From IMG/VR virus record IMGVR_UViG_3300030329_004250, positions 1 through 56,363 of that record: a DNA stretch of 56,363 nucleotides; one strand, given 5' to 3'. Source of the stretch: a virus. How positions within the stretch are numbered: the stretch's first letter is position 1; each line of letters begins with the position of its first letter. A program made the position numbers and the translations under genes. The notes beneath the pieces were generated by a model that was not told the origin of the DNA, ran no database searches, and was given only the letters and a program-made list of their open reading frames with translations. Shown piece after piece: positions 7,732-18,600 of this stretch.

Positions 7732-10700
7732 ATGGCTAACGATAGTATTCTGATCCAAGTACAGCTAGGTAGTCCCACTAAGGCCAATATTAATGCTGTA
7801 ACTAAGCAAATACAGAGTGCTCTTAGTAATGTTAGCGCAAATGTCCAGATTCAGAATGGCCGTCAAGCTGTACAGACTCTTCAGAATCTTAAAAGAGGAG
7901 CAGATAACGCTTCACGCTCTATGAATTCTTTTGGTGAAGCTATTGGTTTATCTGGTAGACGGTTTTTAGCTTTTACTTCCGCTGTTGCTGTAGTTGGTAG
8001 ATTGACATCTGCACTTTCTCAAGCAACTAGAGAAGCGATAAAGTTTGAAAGAGAATTTGTAAAATTAGCGCAGGTTTTTGATACAGATGTTAAATCGCTT
8101 GGTAGGCTGCAAAACTCCATGTCTGATTTAGCTCAAGAATTTGGGCTTTCAGCAACTGTTATTGCTAGGACTAGTGTTGTTCTTGCTCAATCAGGTTTGA
8201 CTGCTAGGCAAACTGAACAAGCTATGGCGGCACTTGCTAAAACCACATTAGCTTCTACATTTGATAATATAGCATCTACTACTGAAGGTGCTGTTGCTAT
8301 TATGGCGCAGTTTGGTACTCAAGCCAATCTATTAGAGTCTCAACTTGGTGCTATTAACGCCGTTTCTAAGAAATTCGCTGTTGAATCTGGAGACATCATC
8401 GAGGCGGTGAGACGGGCTGGTGGTGCCTTTAGAGCCGCAGGTGGTAACTTTGAAGATTTCATATCACTCTTCACTGCTGTTCGTAGTACGACTCGTGAAA
8501 GTGCTGAAACTATTGCCACTGGTTTTAGAACAATCTTTGCTAGAATTCAGCGTCCTAGAACTATTGAGTTTTTCCGGGAGTTGAATATTGAGCTTACTGA
8601 TGGCAAGGGCAACTTTATTGGAGCGTTTGAGGCTGTCAGAAGATTAAGTCAGGGTTTGCAACGTGCCGGTATTGAAGCTGGTAGTTTAAAATTTGCATCA
8701 GTTGTTGAACAGCTTGGTGGTATTCGTCAGGTCTCTCGTGTAATTCCATTATTGGGTGAATTTACAAAAGCTGAAAAAGCTAGACAAGTTGCTCAACGGG
8801 GTGCTGCATCATTAGATGCTGATGTCGCCAAGGCACAAGAAACATTAGCACAATCATTTGCTAGAACCACAGAAAACTTTAGGGCGTTGATCCGTGAGAT
8901 ATCACAGACTGCAAGTTTTCAAGCAATCGTTAGAATTGCTCTGGATCTTGCTAATGCATTTATTGAAGTTGCTAGATCGCTTAAGCCTTTAATACCTTTA
9001 ATTGCAACTTTTGCTGGATTTAAATTAAGTGGTCTGATTGGCGGCGCATTAAGGAAAGGTTTTGGTGGTGCTGGTGGTACTGGTGGACTTGGGCAGGGAT
9101 TTAATAGGGGTGGTTTTGTTCCAGGTACTGGCAATAGTGATACAGTGCCAGCGATGTTAACTCCGGGTGAGTTTGTTATTCGTAAGAGTGCCGTTCAGGC
9201 ATTTGGTGCGGAAAATTTGGCGGGGATTAATAAGTATGGTAATGGCGGTAAGACCGGCAAACAACGTACACGACGTAAACGGCGTACAAAACCTACAGAT
9301 CTTGGATCTGTTGGAATGATTGTTCCAAGACTTGGAAAAGATGGTAGGGATGCTACAGAAACCATTACTTTTAATAACAAAAAATTTGTAGCAGATGTTA
9401 AAGTTTCATCTGTCACTAAAAATTCTAGAAAATTTACATCAGAAGAACAAAAACTAGAGAATGCACTTAGTGATTCTGTTGATTCTTTTGGTCTTGACGA
9501 AGGCGCAAAAAGAAGTGTGATTGGAAAATCTAAAGCTGCATTAGGTCAGCTTTTTGAAGAAATAGTTGTTCAAACTGCCGGATTGAACAAACCTGGCTCT
9601 AATTTATTGGATATTCCGCGAGTTGCACGCAGTGGAATAAATAAAATCATACGTGATCCTTTAAGTAACGTCACTTCAGCAGATATTAAAAGAGCAAATA
9701 ATCAAAAAAATAGAAAAGATGTTGTAAGGAAAATAGCACAAGCTAGATCACCTAAAAAGAAAGCCGCAGGGGGATCAATTTCTGGAACAGATACAGTCCC
9801 CGCTCTGCTAACCCCCGGCGAATTTGTAGTCAATAAGCAATCAGCTAAATCTTTTGGTTATGGAAATCTAAGGAAAATCAATAAGTACAATAAAGGCGGG
9901 GTTGTACAAAAATTTCAAAATGGAGGTACTGTTGCTGAAGGCGATGGTGGTTTTTTTCAATTTCCAAAAGTTGATGATAAACCATTTAAAGTTGTTGGAA
10001 AGACAATGCAACAGCAAAATGAGGAACTAAAAAAGAATATAAAAACACAGAAAGCCCAAACACAAACAATTGAGAATAAGACAAAGAAACAAAAACAATC
10101 TTCAAAAGAAATAGGTGATAGTTCGGGCAAGTTGATTGCTTTATCTCTTGGTATAGAAACTCTATCAACGGCATTTGCGGATCAAGAAAGTGCAACAGGG
10201 AGAATTATATCTACATTAAGTACTATGGTTTCTACACTGATAGCTGTTGAAGCTGCACTAGGAGTATTTGGTCTTAGTTTAAAAACACAGGCTGTTTCTA
10301 ACTTTATAGGCTCAATTCCTGGAGCGGGTGTATTTAAGAGCCTTGGTAAGAATTTAAAAGGTTTTGGTGCAACCCTAAAAAGCGGTCTTTCTAGAGGTTT
10401 CAAATTTGGTGGCAAGGGCTTTATCGCTGAAGGCGCAAAACAAGCTACTGTTAAAGCTGGTGGTAGACTTGGTGGTGCTGCATTTAGAGTTGGCGCAATT
10501 GGTAAACAATTGGCTCCATTTGCAAAAGGATTAGCGGTAGCAACTTTAGTGACGAAAGCATTTACAAGTGTCGTTGATGCCGGAAGAGGAATTGAAAAAA
10601 ATAAACAAGATGCTATTAAAGCGGGAAATGTTGAACAAGCAAAAGCCGCTGCTACCACCTCTGAAGCTGCTCGTGGAGCAAACAACCTTGCAGTGGCGGC

Positions 10701-13700
10701 GGTTAGTATTGGTTCGGTTCTTGGTGGTCCTTTCGGTGCAGCCCTTGGTGGTGTTGTTGGTGGTTTGGGAAAGGTGGCAGAGACATTTGGGCTTGTTGAT
10801 GAGTCGTTTTTTATAGACGTTCAAAATGGTTTAAGCACTCTTTCATTAGGGCTGATAGGCAGTGCGGATGAGGCTATTGAGCAAGCTAGGGTTGCGGCAC
10901 AAGCCAATAAAGCATTGGCTGGACTGGCTGAAGTTTCTACTACAACTCAAAATGCTCTCGAAGACTATGAAGCTGGGTTGATAGGTTCTAATCAAGTGTT
11001 GGCACAAGGTCAGGGACTACAAATAGGTAAAGCAGCTAAAGCACTTGAAGATGCCGGTAAAGAACTAGAACCAAGTAAGGTTAGAACTTTCTTTGCCAGT
11101 TTCGGCCTTGCCGATACTAGTGCTGGAACTGTTGGTTCAAAAGAAAATATTGAAAAATTAACGCAAGGGCTAGAGGAATCAATGGCCAGTTTGCGCCCAG
11201 CATTTGATATTATACAAAAGGAGGTTATTGAATCAGGCGGTAGCTTTGGAGATTTTCAAGATGCAGTGAAAAAACAATTTATTGAGGGGGCTATTGCCAA
11301 AGGCGGTAAAGAACGAGACGGAATAAAATCATTTAACGAGTTTATGAAAACCGAGACAAGAGAAAGATCGCAGAGTTTTAAGAGGGCGCAGGAGATTGCG
11401 CGGACTGAGTTAGCCGCAAAGAAGAAAGCATTTTTACTAGTAGAAAAAGAAAATCAGGAAAAACGAAGACAGATAGCTATTTTCGCAAAACAAAATGCAT
11501 TATTGAACAGTTTAAATGCCACGGTTAATTCACTTACTTTATCAGCACAAAAATCTGCCGATGCACTGGCTAATGTGAAAGCTGCGGCTGATTTAACAGC
11601 GACTTCTACTTTTGGAGCTTCTGGTGCTGAACAGTTGGGTGATATTACAAATATTGTTGATCCGCAGAAATTTAGTCAAGCTTTAGGTAAAGCTGTATCA
11701 TTAGGTTTTGATCCAAGTTCTGCAAGACAAGTTGCTGCTGGAGCGCGTGCATCGGAGGCTATAAAACGTCCTGGTGGAATCGCATTTCAGAGTAGACGGA
11801 ATATTCAAGGTTTTGTTCAAAGAACAACTCAAGATCCGGCAATTCAAGCTAGTATTAATGAACAATTGGATAAGCTACAGAAGGATGTAGATGAAAGAAA
11901 TAAACAGGCTAGAGAAGCTGGCCTAGCTGAAACAGCCGTAGTTGATCCAAGAGATGTTCAGAAAATATTGGAAGATAATCTTGTAAAACCATCACAAGAA
12001 GCAGCAAATAAAATGGCCGAAGGATTAAAGGCCAATGCGGAAAGGTTGAACAATTTTGCTGCCTCATTAGATGTTTATGCTGATTCTATCAATAAAGTTA
12101 GAGCATCTCAAAGAGAACAGCTAGAATCTCAAATCGATTTTGCCAGAAGATTAAAAGAAGCTACTGGAGGAAAAAGATCCAAGAGCGATCTTGTAAGAGA
12201 AGCTAGAGCTAGACAGACTCAAACATTAGGAGGTCAAACTACTTTTCAAGGGCAAAGCTTAATTAATAATCCAAAATTAGTTGGGCAAGCTATAAGGAAA
12301 TTGCAGAAAGAAATTAATGAGCGGGGTAAAGCCATACGTGCTGGTGTTGGAGATGAACAACTTGCGACATTGCAGAAAAGTCAACAAGAAAGATTAAAAG
12401 ATCTTAATAAGGCACTAGATGAACAAGTTGATGCGTTAAAAGATTTCAAAGATGTTCTACTTGAAGACGTAAAATTAGCAAAACAAAAACAAGACCAAGC
12501 AAAAGAAGAATTGAAAAATCTTCTTCAAAAGAATGTGGCACAAAGGAAAGAAGGTGTTAATGTTGAAGTAGCTACCACTGGTTTTCTGAAAGGTGTTTTT
12601 GATAAACGATTACTTACAACGGGTGGATTAGCTGGTGCAGCACAGGCAAGAGGTCTGTCTGGTGAACAGGCTGAAACTTTAGAAAAACAGCGGCAGTTAG
12701 TTGTTGCAAATCTTGAAAAGTTAGCCGCTGCTGACGACAAACGCGCACAAGCACTATTAAAAGGTCTGAAGAGTGAAGAACTATTTCAAGACATAAGGGC
12801 AAAATTGATAGGAGAAGAACTTTTACAAGCAAAAGACAAACGCTTAACGGTAGCTAAATTAAAAGAAATTGATAAAGACGCTAGAAAACAAGCAAAAGAG
12901 CAACTTGATATAGCTCAAGGTAAAGGTGTGCAAAAGGCGGCAGACAGGGCTAAGGTAGGTCAAGAATTCTTGGGCCAAGCTCAAGGGGTAAAAACGGACA
13001 CTAAACGGGGACAGTCAGACATAGTATTACGGGAAACTCAAACACGGGATGTACAACAAAAGCAAGCTAGGACCGCTGAAGAAGCTGCTAAGGCTGGTAA
13101 GGCTAATGCAGCCACCATGAAGCGGACTGAAAAAACCAATAGAAGAGGATTTTCAAATAGCGTAAAAACCACAGAACGAGCCAATAGGGAAGCGAGTCAA
13201 AGGGTGGCGGGAGGTGTGTTTACTGTTGGTGCAAGACAAGTCGAAGGAGATGACCGTCGTGAAGATCTTCTTGAAGATATTAGTGCGAAGGATCTTCTTA
13301 CAGATATTAGAGATAGAGCTATAGAGATTAGAGACAATGTACAAATAGGATTTGTTACTTTAGCTCAACTTTTTCAAACAGATGGGAAAATGCTTGTTAC
13401 AGATAAAGGAACACATGTTTTAATCACAGCCCTGGGCCGCGCACAAGGAAATAATCCCGCTCAGTTTCAAAACTTACAGAATGCGATTCGAAGTCTTCAA
13501 CAGGCCGGTCCTGGAGCGGCTGGTATTCAACAAGGTCTTCTAACATACAACAGAGGTGGTGTTGTCTATGCTAACGAAGGCACATTAGTAAATTACCAAC
13601 CAAAAGGTACTGACACTGTACCAGCAATGTTAACCCCCGGCGAATTTGTTATAAGAAAATCATCTGTTGATAAATATGGCACAGGAATGATGAAAGCTAT

Positions 13701-14103
13701 CAATAGTGGTAGCTTTGCAAACGGTGGTAAGGTCAATTATTTACAGGGTGGTGGTAATGCATTGTTTAGACCGGGACTAGTTACTGCTACTACTCAATTA
13801 TTATCAGAAAGTGTCAGAAACTTTGGTTCATTTTTAAGTGGCGGCAGTTTAGACAACTTTGCATCATCTGTCAATACACTAGTTAGTTCAGAAGGTTTTG
13901 GTGCATTTTCTCAAGCAGTAAATAAATTCGAGGAAATACCAAAAGACTTTACTATGACTGTAGCTCCAACACAAGTTACTGTTAGTATAAATGGCGCAGA
14001 AATACTAGCACAAATTATGCCCGAAATTCAAAGTGAAATTTTAAGTCAAACTAGTTTTAAAATTGAAGAGTTTAGGCAGCAACTTAAGAGCGGGGATGTA
14101 TAA
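7732..14103 (+). CDS. Tape measure protein, TP901 type (2123 aa)
   Basis: Residues about 65-300 match the TP901-type core, including FEREFVKLAQVFDTD, DLAQEFGLSATVIA, AGGAFRAAGGNFEDF and SAETIATGFRTIFARIQ. The remainder is mostly coiled coil rich in Gln, Lys and Ala. A glycine-rich hydrophobic stretch around residues 985-1020 (ALGGVVGGLG) could insert in membranes. Three copies of a DTVPA-M/L-LTPGEFV motif are present. At the usual rise per residue in extended helices (about 0.15 nm), 2123 residues would set a tail of roughly 300 nm, which is inference. The protein fixes tail length and is probably released or inserted at DNA injection. The start ATG follows GGGAGTGAGAT. Confidence 0.93.
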   Translation: MANDSILIQVQLGSPTKANINAVTKQIQSALSNVSANVQIQNGRQAVQTLQNLKRGADNASRSMNSFGEAIGLSGRRFLAFTSAVAVVGRLTSALSQATREAIKFEREFVKLAQVFDTDVKSLGRLQNSMSDLAQEFGLSATVIARTSVVLAQSGLTARQTEQAMAALAKTTLASTFDNIASTTEGAVAIMAQFGTQANLLESQLGAINAVSKKFAVESGDIIEAVRRAGGAFRAAGGNFEDFISLFTAVRSTTRESAETIATGFRTIFARIQRPRTIEFFRELNIELTDGKGNFIGAFEAVRRLSQGLQRAGIEAGSLKFASVVEQLGGIRQVSRVIPLLGEFTKAEKARQVAQRGAASLDADVAKAQETLAQSFARTTENFRALIREISQTASFQAIVRIALDLANAFIEVARSLKPLIPLIATFAGFKLSGLIGGALRKGFGGAGGTGGLGQGFNRGGFVPGTGNSDTVPAMLTPGEFVIRKSAVQAFGAENLAGINKYGNGGKTGKQRTRRKRRTKPTDLGSVGMIVPRLGKDGRDATETITFNNKKFVADVKVSSVTKNSRKFTSEEQKLENALSDSVDSFGLDEGAKRSVIGKSKAALGQLFEEIVVQTAGLNKPGSNLLDIPRVARSGINKIIRDPLSNVTSADIKRANNQKNRKDVVRKIAQARSPKKKAAGGSISGTDTVPALLTPGEFVVNKQSAKSFGYGNLRKINKYNKGGVVQKFQNGGTVAEGDGGFFQFPKVDDKPFKVVGKTMQQQNEELKKNIKTQKAQTQTIENKTKKQKQSSKEIGDSSGKLIALSLGIETLSTAFADQESATGRIISTLSTMVSTLIAVEAALGVFGLSLKTQAVSNFIGSIPGAGVFKSLGKNLKGFGATLKSGLSRGFKFGGKGFIAEGAKQATVKAGGRLGGAAFRVGAIGKQLAPFAKGLAVATLVTKAFTSVVDAGRGIEKNKQDAIKAGNVEQAKAAATTSEAARGANNLAVAAVSIGSVLGGPFGAALGGVVGGLGKVAETFGLVDESFFIDVQNGLSTLSLGLIGSADEAIEQARVAAQANKALAGLAEVSTTTQNALEDYEAGLIGSNQVLAQGQGLQIGKAAKALEDAGKELEPSKVRTFFASFGLADTSAGTVGSKENIEKLTQGLEESMASLRPAFDIIQKEVIESGGSFGDFQDAVKKQFIEGAIAKGGKERDGIKSFNEFMKTETRERSQSFKRAQEIARTELAAKKKAFLLVEKENQEKRRQIAIFAKQNALLNSLNATVNSLTLSAQKSADALANVKAAADLTATSTFGASGAEQLGDITNIVDPQKFSQALGKAVSLGFDPSSARQVAAGARASEAIKRPGGIAFQSRRNIQGFVQRTTQDPAIQASINEQLDKLQKDVDERNKQAREAGLAETAVVDPRDVQKILEDNLVKPSQEAANKMAEGLKANAERLNNFAASLDVYADSINKVRASQREQLESQIDFARRLKEATGGKRSKSDLVREARARQTQTLGGQTTFQGQSLINNPKLVGQAIRKLQKEINERGKAIRAGVGDEQLATLQKSQQERLKDLNKALDEQVDALKDFKDVLLEDVKLAKQKQDQAKEELKNLLQKNVAQRKEGVNVEVATTGFLKGVFDKRLLTTGGLAGAAQARGLSGEQAETLEKQRQLVVANLEKLAAADDKRAQALLKGLKSEELFQDIRAKLIGEELLQAKDKRLTVAKLKEIDKDARKQAKEQLDIAQGKGVQKAADRAKVGQEFLGQAQGVKTDTKRGQSDIVLRETQTRDVQQKQARTAEEAAKAGKANAATMKRTEKTNRRGFSNSVKTTERANREASQRVAGGVFTVGARQVEGDDRREDLLEDISAKDLLTDIRDRAIEIRDNVQIGFVTLAQLFQTDGKMLVTDKGTHVLITALGRAQGNNPAQFQNLQNAIRSLQQAGPGAAGIQQGLLTYNRGGVVYANEGTLVNYQPKGTDTVPAMLTPGEFVIRKSSVDKYGTGMMKAINSGSFANGGKVNYLQGGGNALFRPGLVTATTQLLSESVRNFGSFLSGGSLDNFASSVNTLVSSEGFGAFSQAVNKFEEIPKDFTMTVAPTQVTVSINGAEILAQIMPEIQSEILSQTSFKIEEFRQQLKSGDV
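9109..9249 (+). repeat. TPGEFV protein repeat, copy 1
   Basis: Codes about residues 460-506 of the tape measure protein: a GG-F-V-P-G-x-G entry, SDTVPAMLTPGEFVIRKSA, then AFG-x-x-x-L-x-x-IN-K-Y-G-NGG. It lies after the TP901 core. Confidence 0.85.
9769..9900 (+). repeat. TPGEFV protein repeat, copy 2
   Basis: Codes about residues 680-723 of the tape measure protein: GTDTVPALLTPGEFVVNKQS, then SFGYGNLRKINKYNKGG. The same order of GG entry, LTPGEFV core and IN-x-x-x-x-GG exit is kept as in copy 1. Confidence 0.85.
13600..13730 (+). repeat. TPGEFV protein repeat, copy 3
   Basis: Codes about residues 1957-2000 of the tape measure protein: GTDTVPAMLTPGEFVIRKSS, then KYGTGMMKAIN and an NGG exit. 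It lies near the C-terminus, more than 1200 residues from copies 1 and 2. Confidence 0.85.
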
Positions 14104-15647
14104 TGCCGGTATCAATATCAAAAGATGATGGGGTCACAAAAAATTTATTAGTACCCGCTCCTACTGTTACTTTCTCCAAAGCCTATTTAAAAACAGGTGA
14201 TGGTGGGGTCATTGGGGCGGATTATACTATAAATCTTACAGGACAGTTGCTGGATAATAAAGGCACCCCCGTATCAACCGGTAGTTCTCCAAGTGTAGCA
14301 CATGCAACCGGTGGTGTTTATTCCACGCAATCTCCAGATGATGATCCAGTAAATAGCGATATTGATACAAGTAATCAATTAACATCTATCATGAAGAAGC
14401 AAGAACTTCTTCGTAGCGCATTTGCCACTGGCAATTGTATCTTAATTGAAATAACCGGCTACAATGAGTCGAAAGGTATTAAAGCTTATTGTGATGTAGA
14501 AAATATCGATTTTGATGATCAAAGTCGTTGGACCAATCGATGTGGTTACACTATTACTTTAAAAGTAGTAAGGTTTACTGAATCCTCGGCCAGCGCATTT
14601 TCTGCAAACTCCACGGAAGATAACTTTACATGGTACGTTAATTCCGCTGATGAGTCATGGTCAATACAGGAAAATGATCAATTTCATGCAACATTTACTG
14701 GTAGCTCAATTGGCGATATTAAACGTCTTTATACACTAACGCATAATGCGAGTGCTGTTGGACAAAGAGTGTGTGCAAGTGGTGGTTTTGCGGATGGCTA
14801 CTCACCTTGGCAGCAAGCTAGTGGCTATGTCCATAATATAATCGGTATTGGTACAACGAATGCTCCTAGTGGATACCTAGACCCATTAAATACTATGGGT
14901 TATTTGCCATACAATCATAAATTTACAGAAAATATTGATAACAATGCTGGAAGTTATTCAGTATCTGAAGAATGGACTTTATTTGAATCTGGCGCAATTC
15001 CTGCTGTAGAAGATGTATCATTTAATGTTGATACTGATTTAGGTGGTATTTCAAGACTCAGTATTAATGGAACAATTCAAGGTTTAGCGGAAAGTGGTTC
15101 GACATTTGAAAATACCGATAAATACTCTAATGCGCTCAATTACTATAGCACAAACTGTAATGACACTCAAGTGCTTTTGAGGGCAAGTGGTGTGTCAGGA
15201 CTTAGCTGTTTAAATTCCGCATCAGCATCTAAAGCGATTGGTTATAATCCAAATGCCGGAACTGTTACATATGCTTTAACTTTTGATGAAAGAATAGGAG
15301 CAACTATAGGCAATGCATTGACAGAAGATATACAAGTTAGTGATATTTACCCCGGACAATTGATAAGTATTACGCCGGTTATCGGTAGAAGTCAACCTAT
15401 TATACAGTATGTTAATTCAAGAAGTGAATTTAAGAAGACATTACAAATTAGTGCGCAAATGAAAAGAAGTAGCTGTAGTGCTTTTCATCAGCCACTTACT
15501 GCGGATATACAATCAATATACAATAGCTATGTTCCAACAAGTGTTGCAGTAGCTGGAAAAGTTTTTTATGGACCGCCAAATGAAAGCTGGAATCCATCAA
15601 CTGGACAGTACAGTTATTCTGTCGAATGGACTTATGAGAGAGCATAA
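14103..15647 (+). CDS. Distal tail/baseplate structural protein (514 aa)
   Basis: It starts in a TAATG overlap with the tape measure gene, so it occupies the slot of the distal tail or baseplate hub protein. The sequence is beta-rich, with repeated short strands such as YTINLTGQLLDNKGTP near the start and TLKVVRFTESSASAF around residue 155. The C-terminus ends STGQYSYSVEWTYERA, a strand-rich domain typical of tail-tip proteins. No catalytic residues were seen. I assign it to the tail tip by position and fold character only. Confidence 0.5.
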   Translation: MPVSISKDDGVTKNLLVPAPTVTFSKAYLKTGDGGVIGADYTINLTGQLLDNKGTPVSTGSSPSVAHATGGVYSTQSPDDDPVNSDIDTSNQLTSIMKKQELLRSAFATGNCILIEITGYNESKGIKAYCDVENIDFDDQSRWTNRCGYTITLKVVRFTESSASAFSANSTEDNFTWYVNSADESWSIQENDQFHATFTGSSIGDIKRLYTLTHNASAVGQRVCASGGFADGYSPWQQASGYVHNIIGIGTTNAPSGYLDPLNTMGYLPYNHKFTENIDNNAGSYSVSEEWTLFESGAIPAVEDVSFNVDTDLGGISRLSINGTIQGLAESGSTFENTDKYSNALNYYSTNCNDTQVLLRASGVSGLSCLNSASASKAIGYNPNAGTVTYALTFDERIGATIGNALTEDIQVSDIYPGQLISITPVIGRSQPIIQYVNSRSEFKKTLQISAQMKRSSCSAFHQPLTADIQSIYNSYVPTSVAVAGKVFYGPPNESWNPSTGQYSYSVEWTYERA

Positions 15648-15649
15648 AT

Positions 15650-18600
15650 ATGACAAGTAGAACAGTCATAGGTACAGATACTGCTGTAGCCAATCCAAAT
15701 ATTGGTACTCAAACTTTTATGGGGGGAACAGTTGTTGATTTTAGTTGTAATTCCAGTTGGGATTCTCAAGGGGCAACTTTGACAGTTAACTTAATAGAAG
15801 ATAGTAGCGAAGGACAGAGAATTGATAAAGACGCAGTTGTTGGTCAACCGAGATATTTTGAAATATTTGACGGTAGTAATAATTTAGTTTTTTCATTTTA
15901 TGGTATTTTAAAAAGCATAAATAGATCAGTAAGTGCAAATGGAGAAAGAAGATATTCCGCGACACTACAATCACCAAGTATTCTTTTAGAAGCTGCCTCA
16001 ATTATTACAGATCATTATGCTGGTCCTGGTGATGCCACAGAAGCCGTTGCACCAAATACTGCTACTAGTTTAGAATTTGGTCATATAAATAGTAGTATAA
16101 ATCCAGCCAATATTTACAATTTATTAAACCCGTTTGGTGTTTTTGAAAATGATGACTTTGGATTATCCACACCTAAAGGGTTTGGTGCGGCCCAGGTAAA
16201 TGACGAAGGTATTAGAATTGATAGATTCGTTGCCGCCATCGATGCGTTAATTAATGGTAGTAGTGTAGCAAACCCTCAGCTTGGTAGGCCAATACAGTAT
16301 GGTGCAAGTGCATGGGGTGGTTCAGTGTCACCTTATTATTATACATTTGACATTTATGGTTTTGTAAATAGCATATCATCGTATATACCAAATGACTATC
16401 GGGTTAAATCTACTACTTTAATGGATTTTGTTGCAGAGTTGTGTGATGAAATTAATTTTGTTTATATGGTTGATTTGAAAAAACCATCGGGAAAAGGTAA
16501 TGCTGCTATAGTTGGCCCATTTGGTTCGGCTAATCCCTACTCATCAGCATCAGAAGGAGTTGGTATTTTTGGTGGTGAGATATTTATTATCACACAGAAT
16601 AGAAACGTGTATGGGGCTACTAAGTTTCCATTATCATATCAAATAATCCGTAGAGAAGTTTCAGATAAGGCTGGTGCTGGTGGCGCTTCAACTTCATTCT
16701 CAACAGCCTTTACTGTAGGTTTTGGTGGTAATGATTTACCGTTAGACTTTTCATGGGCTGGTGCAGATAGTCATCCAGATGGACCTCCTAACGCAACATC
16801 GCCATTTGGTGGGGAATATCCTTACGAAGATATTGATCAAGATAATCTAGAAAGATACACAAGCACTAGTTTAGATGTTTCATTAAATGAAAGCGCTGTT
16901 GGCGGCAAAGTTGTTGTTGGTGGATTTCAATCTAGAATTGGTTTTGTTCCGTATGGTGCTGTAGATAACGAGAATGTTTACCAATACTGGGGCGAAATAA
17001 AAAGATTAAACGAATTTGGTTCTAACGCAAGTGCGACAGATACTGCATCAAGATCTGTGCCGGTAGTAACAAAACATCTTGCTGGTAATGACTTAAGAGA
17101 TCTAATAATGCTTGATTGCCAGGATCTTCTTGGTAATACAAATGTGGCCCACGCATTTAGGAAGGGTATCTATGTCGCAAGTATGTTAGAAGTAAGATAC
17201 GCAATGACAAGCTATGAAGCTTGGATGTTTTTTATGACAACAACTAAGCCTCAAAAACTAGATGGAATCTTTGCGGCATTTAATCAAACATATAATGAAA
17301 TAAAAGCAAGAATTTTTAATGGGGATGGTTCCCTAACGTATGCCGGAAAAGCATATACAGCAGGAGCTTTAACAACTTTAGCTTCTTTCAATACTTCATC
17401 GTTTAATATATCTTCCGACTACATTGATTGTTCTGCCGGAATAAATGCAACGGCTTCTATGCTTAACATAGAACATGAAATGTTTTTACAAAAATTACAC
17501 GCAAAAATTAAAGCTATGGGTGATGAACATTATGGGAGAAGCTGGTTGGTGAAACAACCGGCATTTACTACTAAGCTGGATCAAAATGAAGAATCAGTCA
17601 TAGGCGACTTTGTAAAATCTTGGGAGCTATCGGATGATGCATACTTGGAACCAGTTAATTTTTCAGCCTATGAAGCGCCCCAAAGTCCATATTTTGTTAG
17701 TAATGGTAGAATAAAAGCATATGTAAACTACGATGCGCATTTCTCAAACTCACTAGTTCACGGTGGTAATACTGTAAACTATAACTTTAAAGAATACTTC
17801 GGAGAAAAATTTGGACAAACCCAAATTGGTAGTGATTACATATTTCATTTCTTTACAGATGTAAAAAAAGAGTATATATTTTTACCAACAAATTATTTTA
17901 CCAACTATGATGAAGGTCTTGTTTCATCAATTGTAAACTCAGCCGGTAAGGTTACAAATCTAGCTAATATGGTTGGTATAGATAGTTCGACAACAGAAGA
18001 TATGGTAGATTATCTTATGGGGGCTGGAGATCCTTTCTGGGTAAAAACCAACTATGACTCACTTGGTAACGCTGTTAGTACTACTAATATGTATTCAATA
18101 AGTGATCAGGGTATCAGTATGGCTCCATACGCCTTGTGTAAAACAAAATTTGTTGGAGAGCCATTATTAACTGGTTCTGTTAGTAGTTCAATTGATCCTA
18201 ATTATGAAAATTATTCTATTGATAATTTGTTATCAGCGGCACAAATGTCGTGTAGTGCAAATAAAGCTCGTCAAGCAAATGTTGGTGGATCTTCGAGTTT
18301 CTCTACTAAACCACATCCTATATCTGTGGCTCCGAGATCATTTGGTATACCGCAACAATCAAATAGATTTGTATACGGTCCTTGGATTACAAACAGTATC
18401 AAACTTGATTATGCCACTAGAGTTGAGTATGAACAGGATGATAATTTAGTACCGGAAAATTATATCATACCTTCAACAGTAACTATTGGTGGAACGGCAA
18501 CTACTTTAACTTCCGGTTTGGGTGGTTTAAATACTGTTGGTCAAGCAAAAGCAAATACTATAGATAATTTTGATTATTTATTTACTGAACAAGGTAGTGT

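Noticed and set aside
10182-10824. Long open frames on the minus strand inside the tape measure gene
   Set aside because: They have skewed composition, no ribosome-binding sites, and lie wholly inside a well-supported gene.
9109-13730. CRISPR-like or DNA-level repeats in the tape measure gene
   Set aside because: The similarity is at protein level with codon differences and very uneven spacing.
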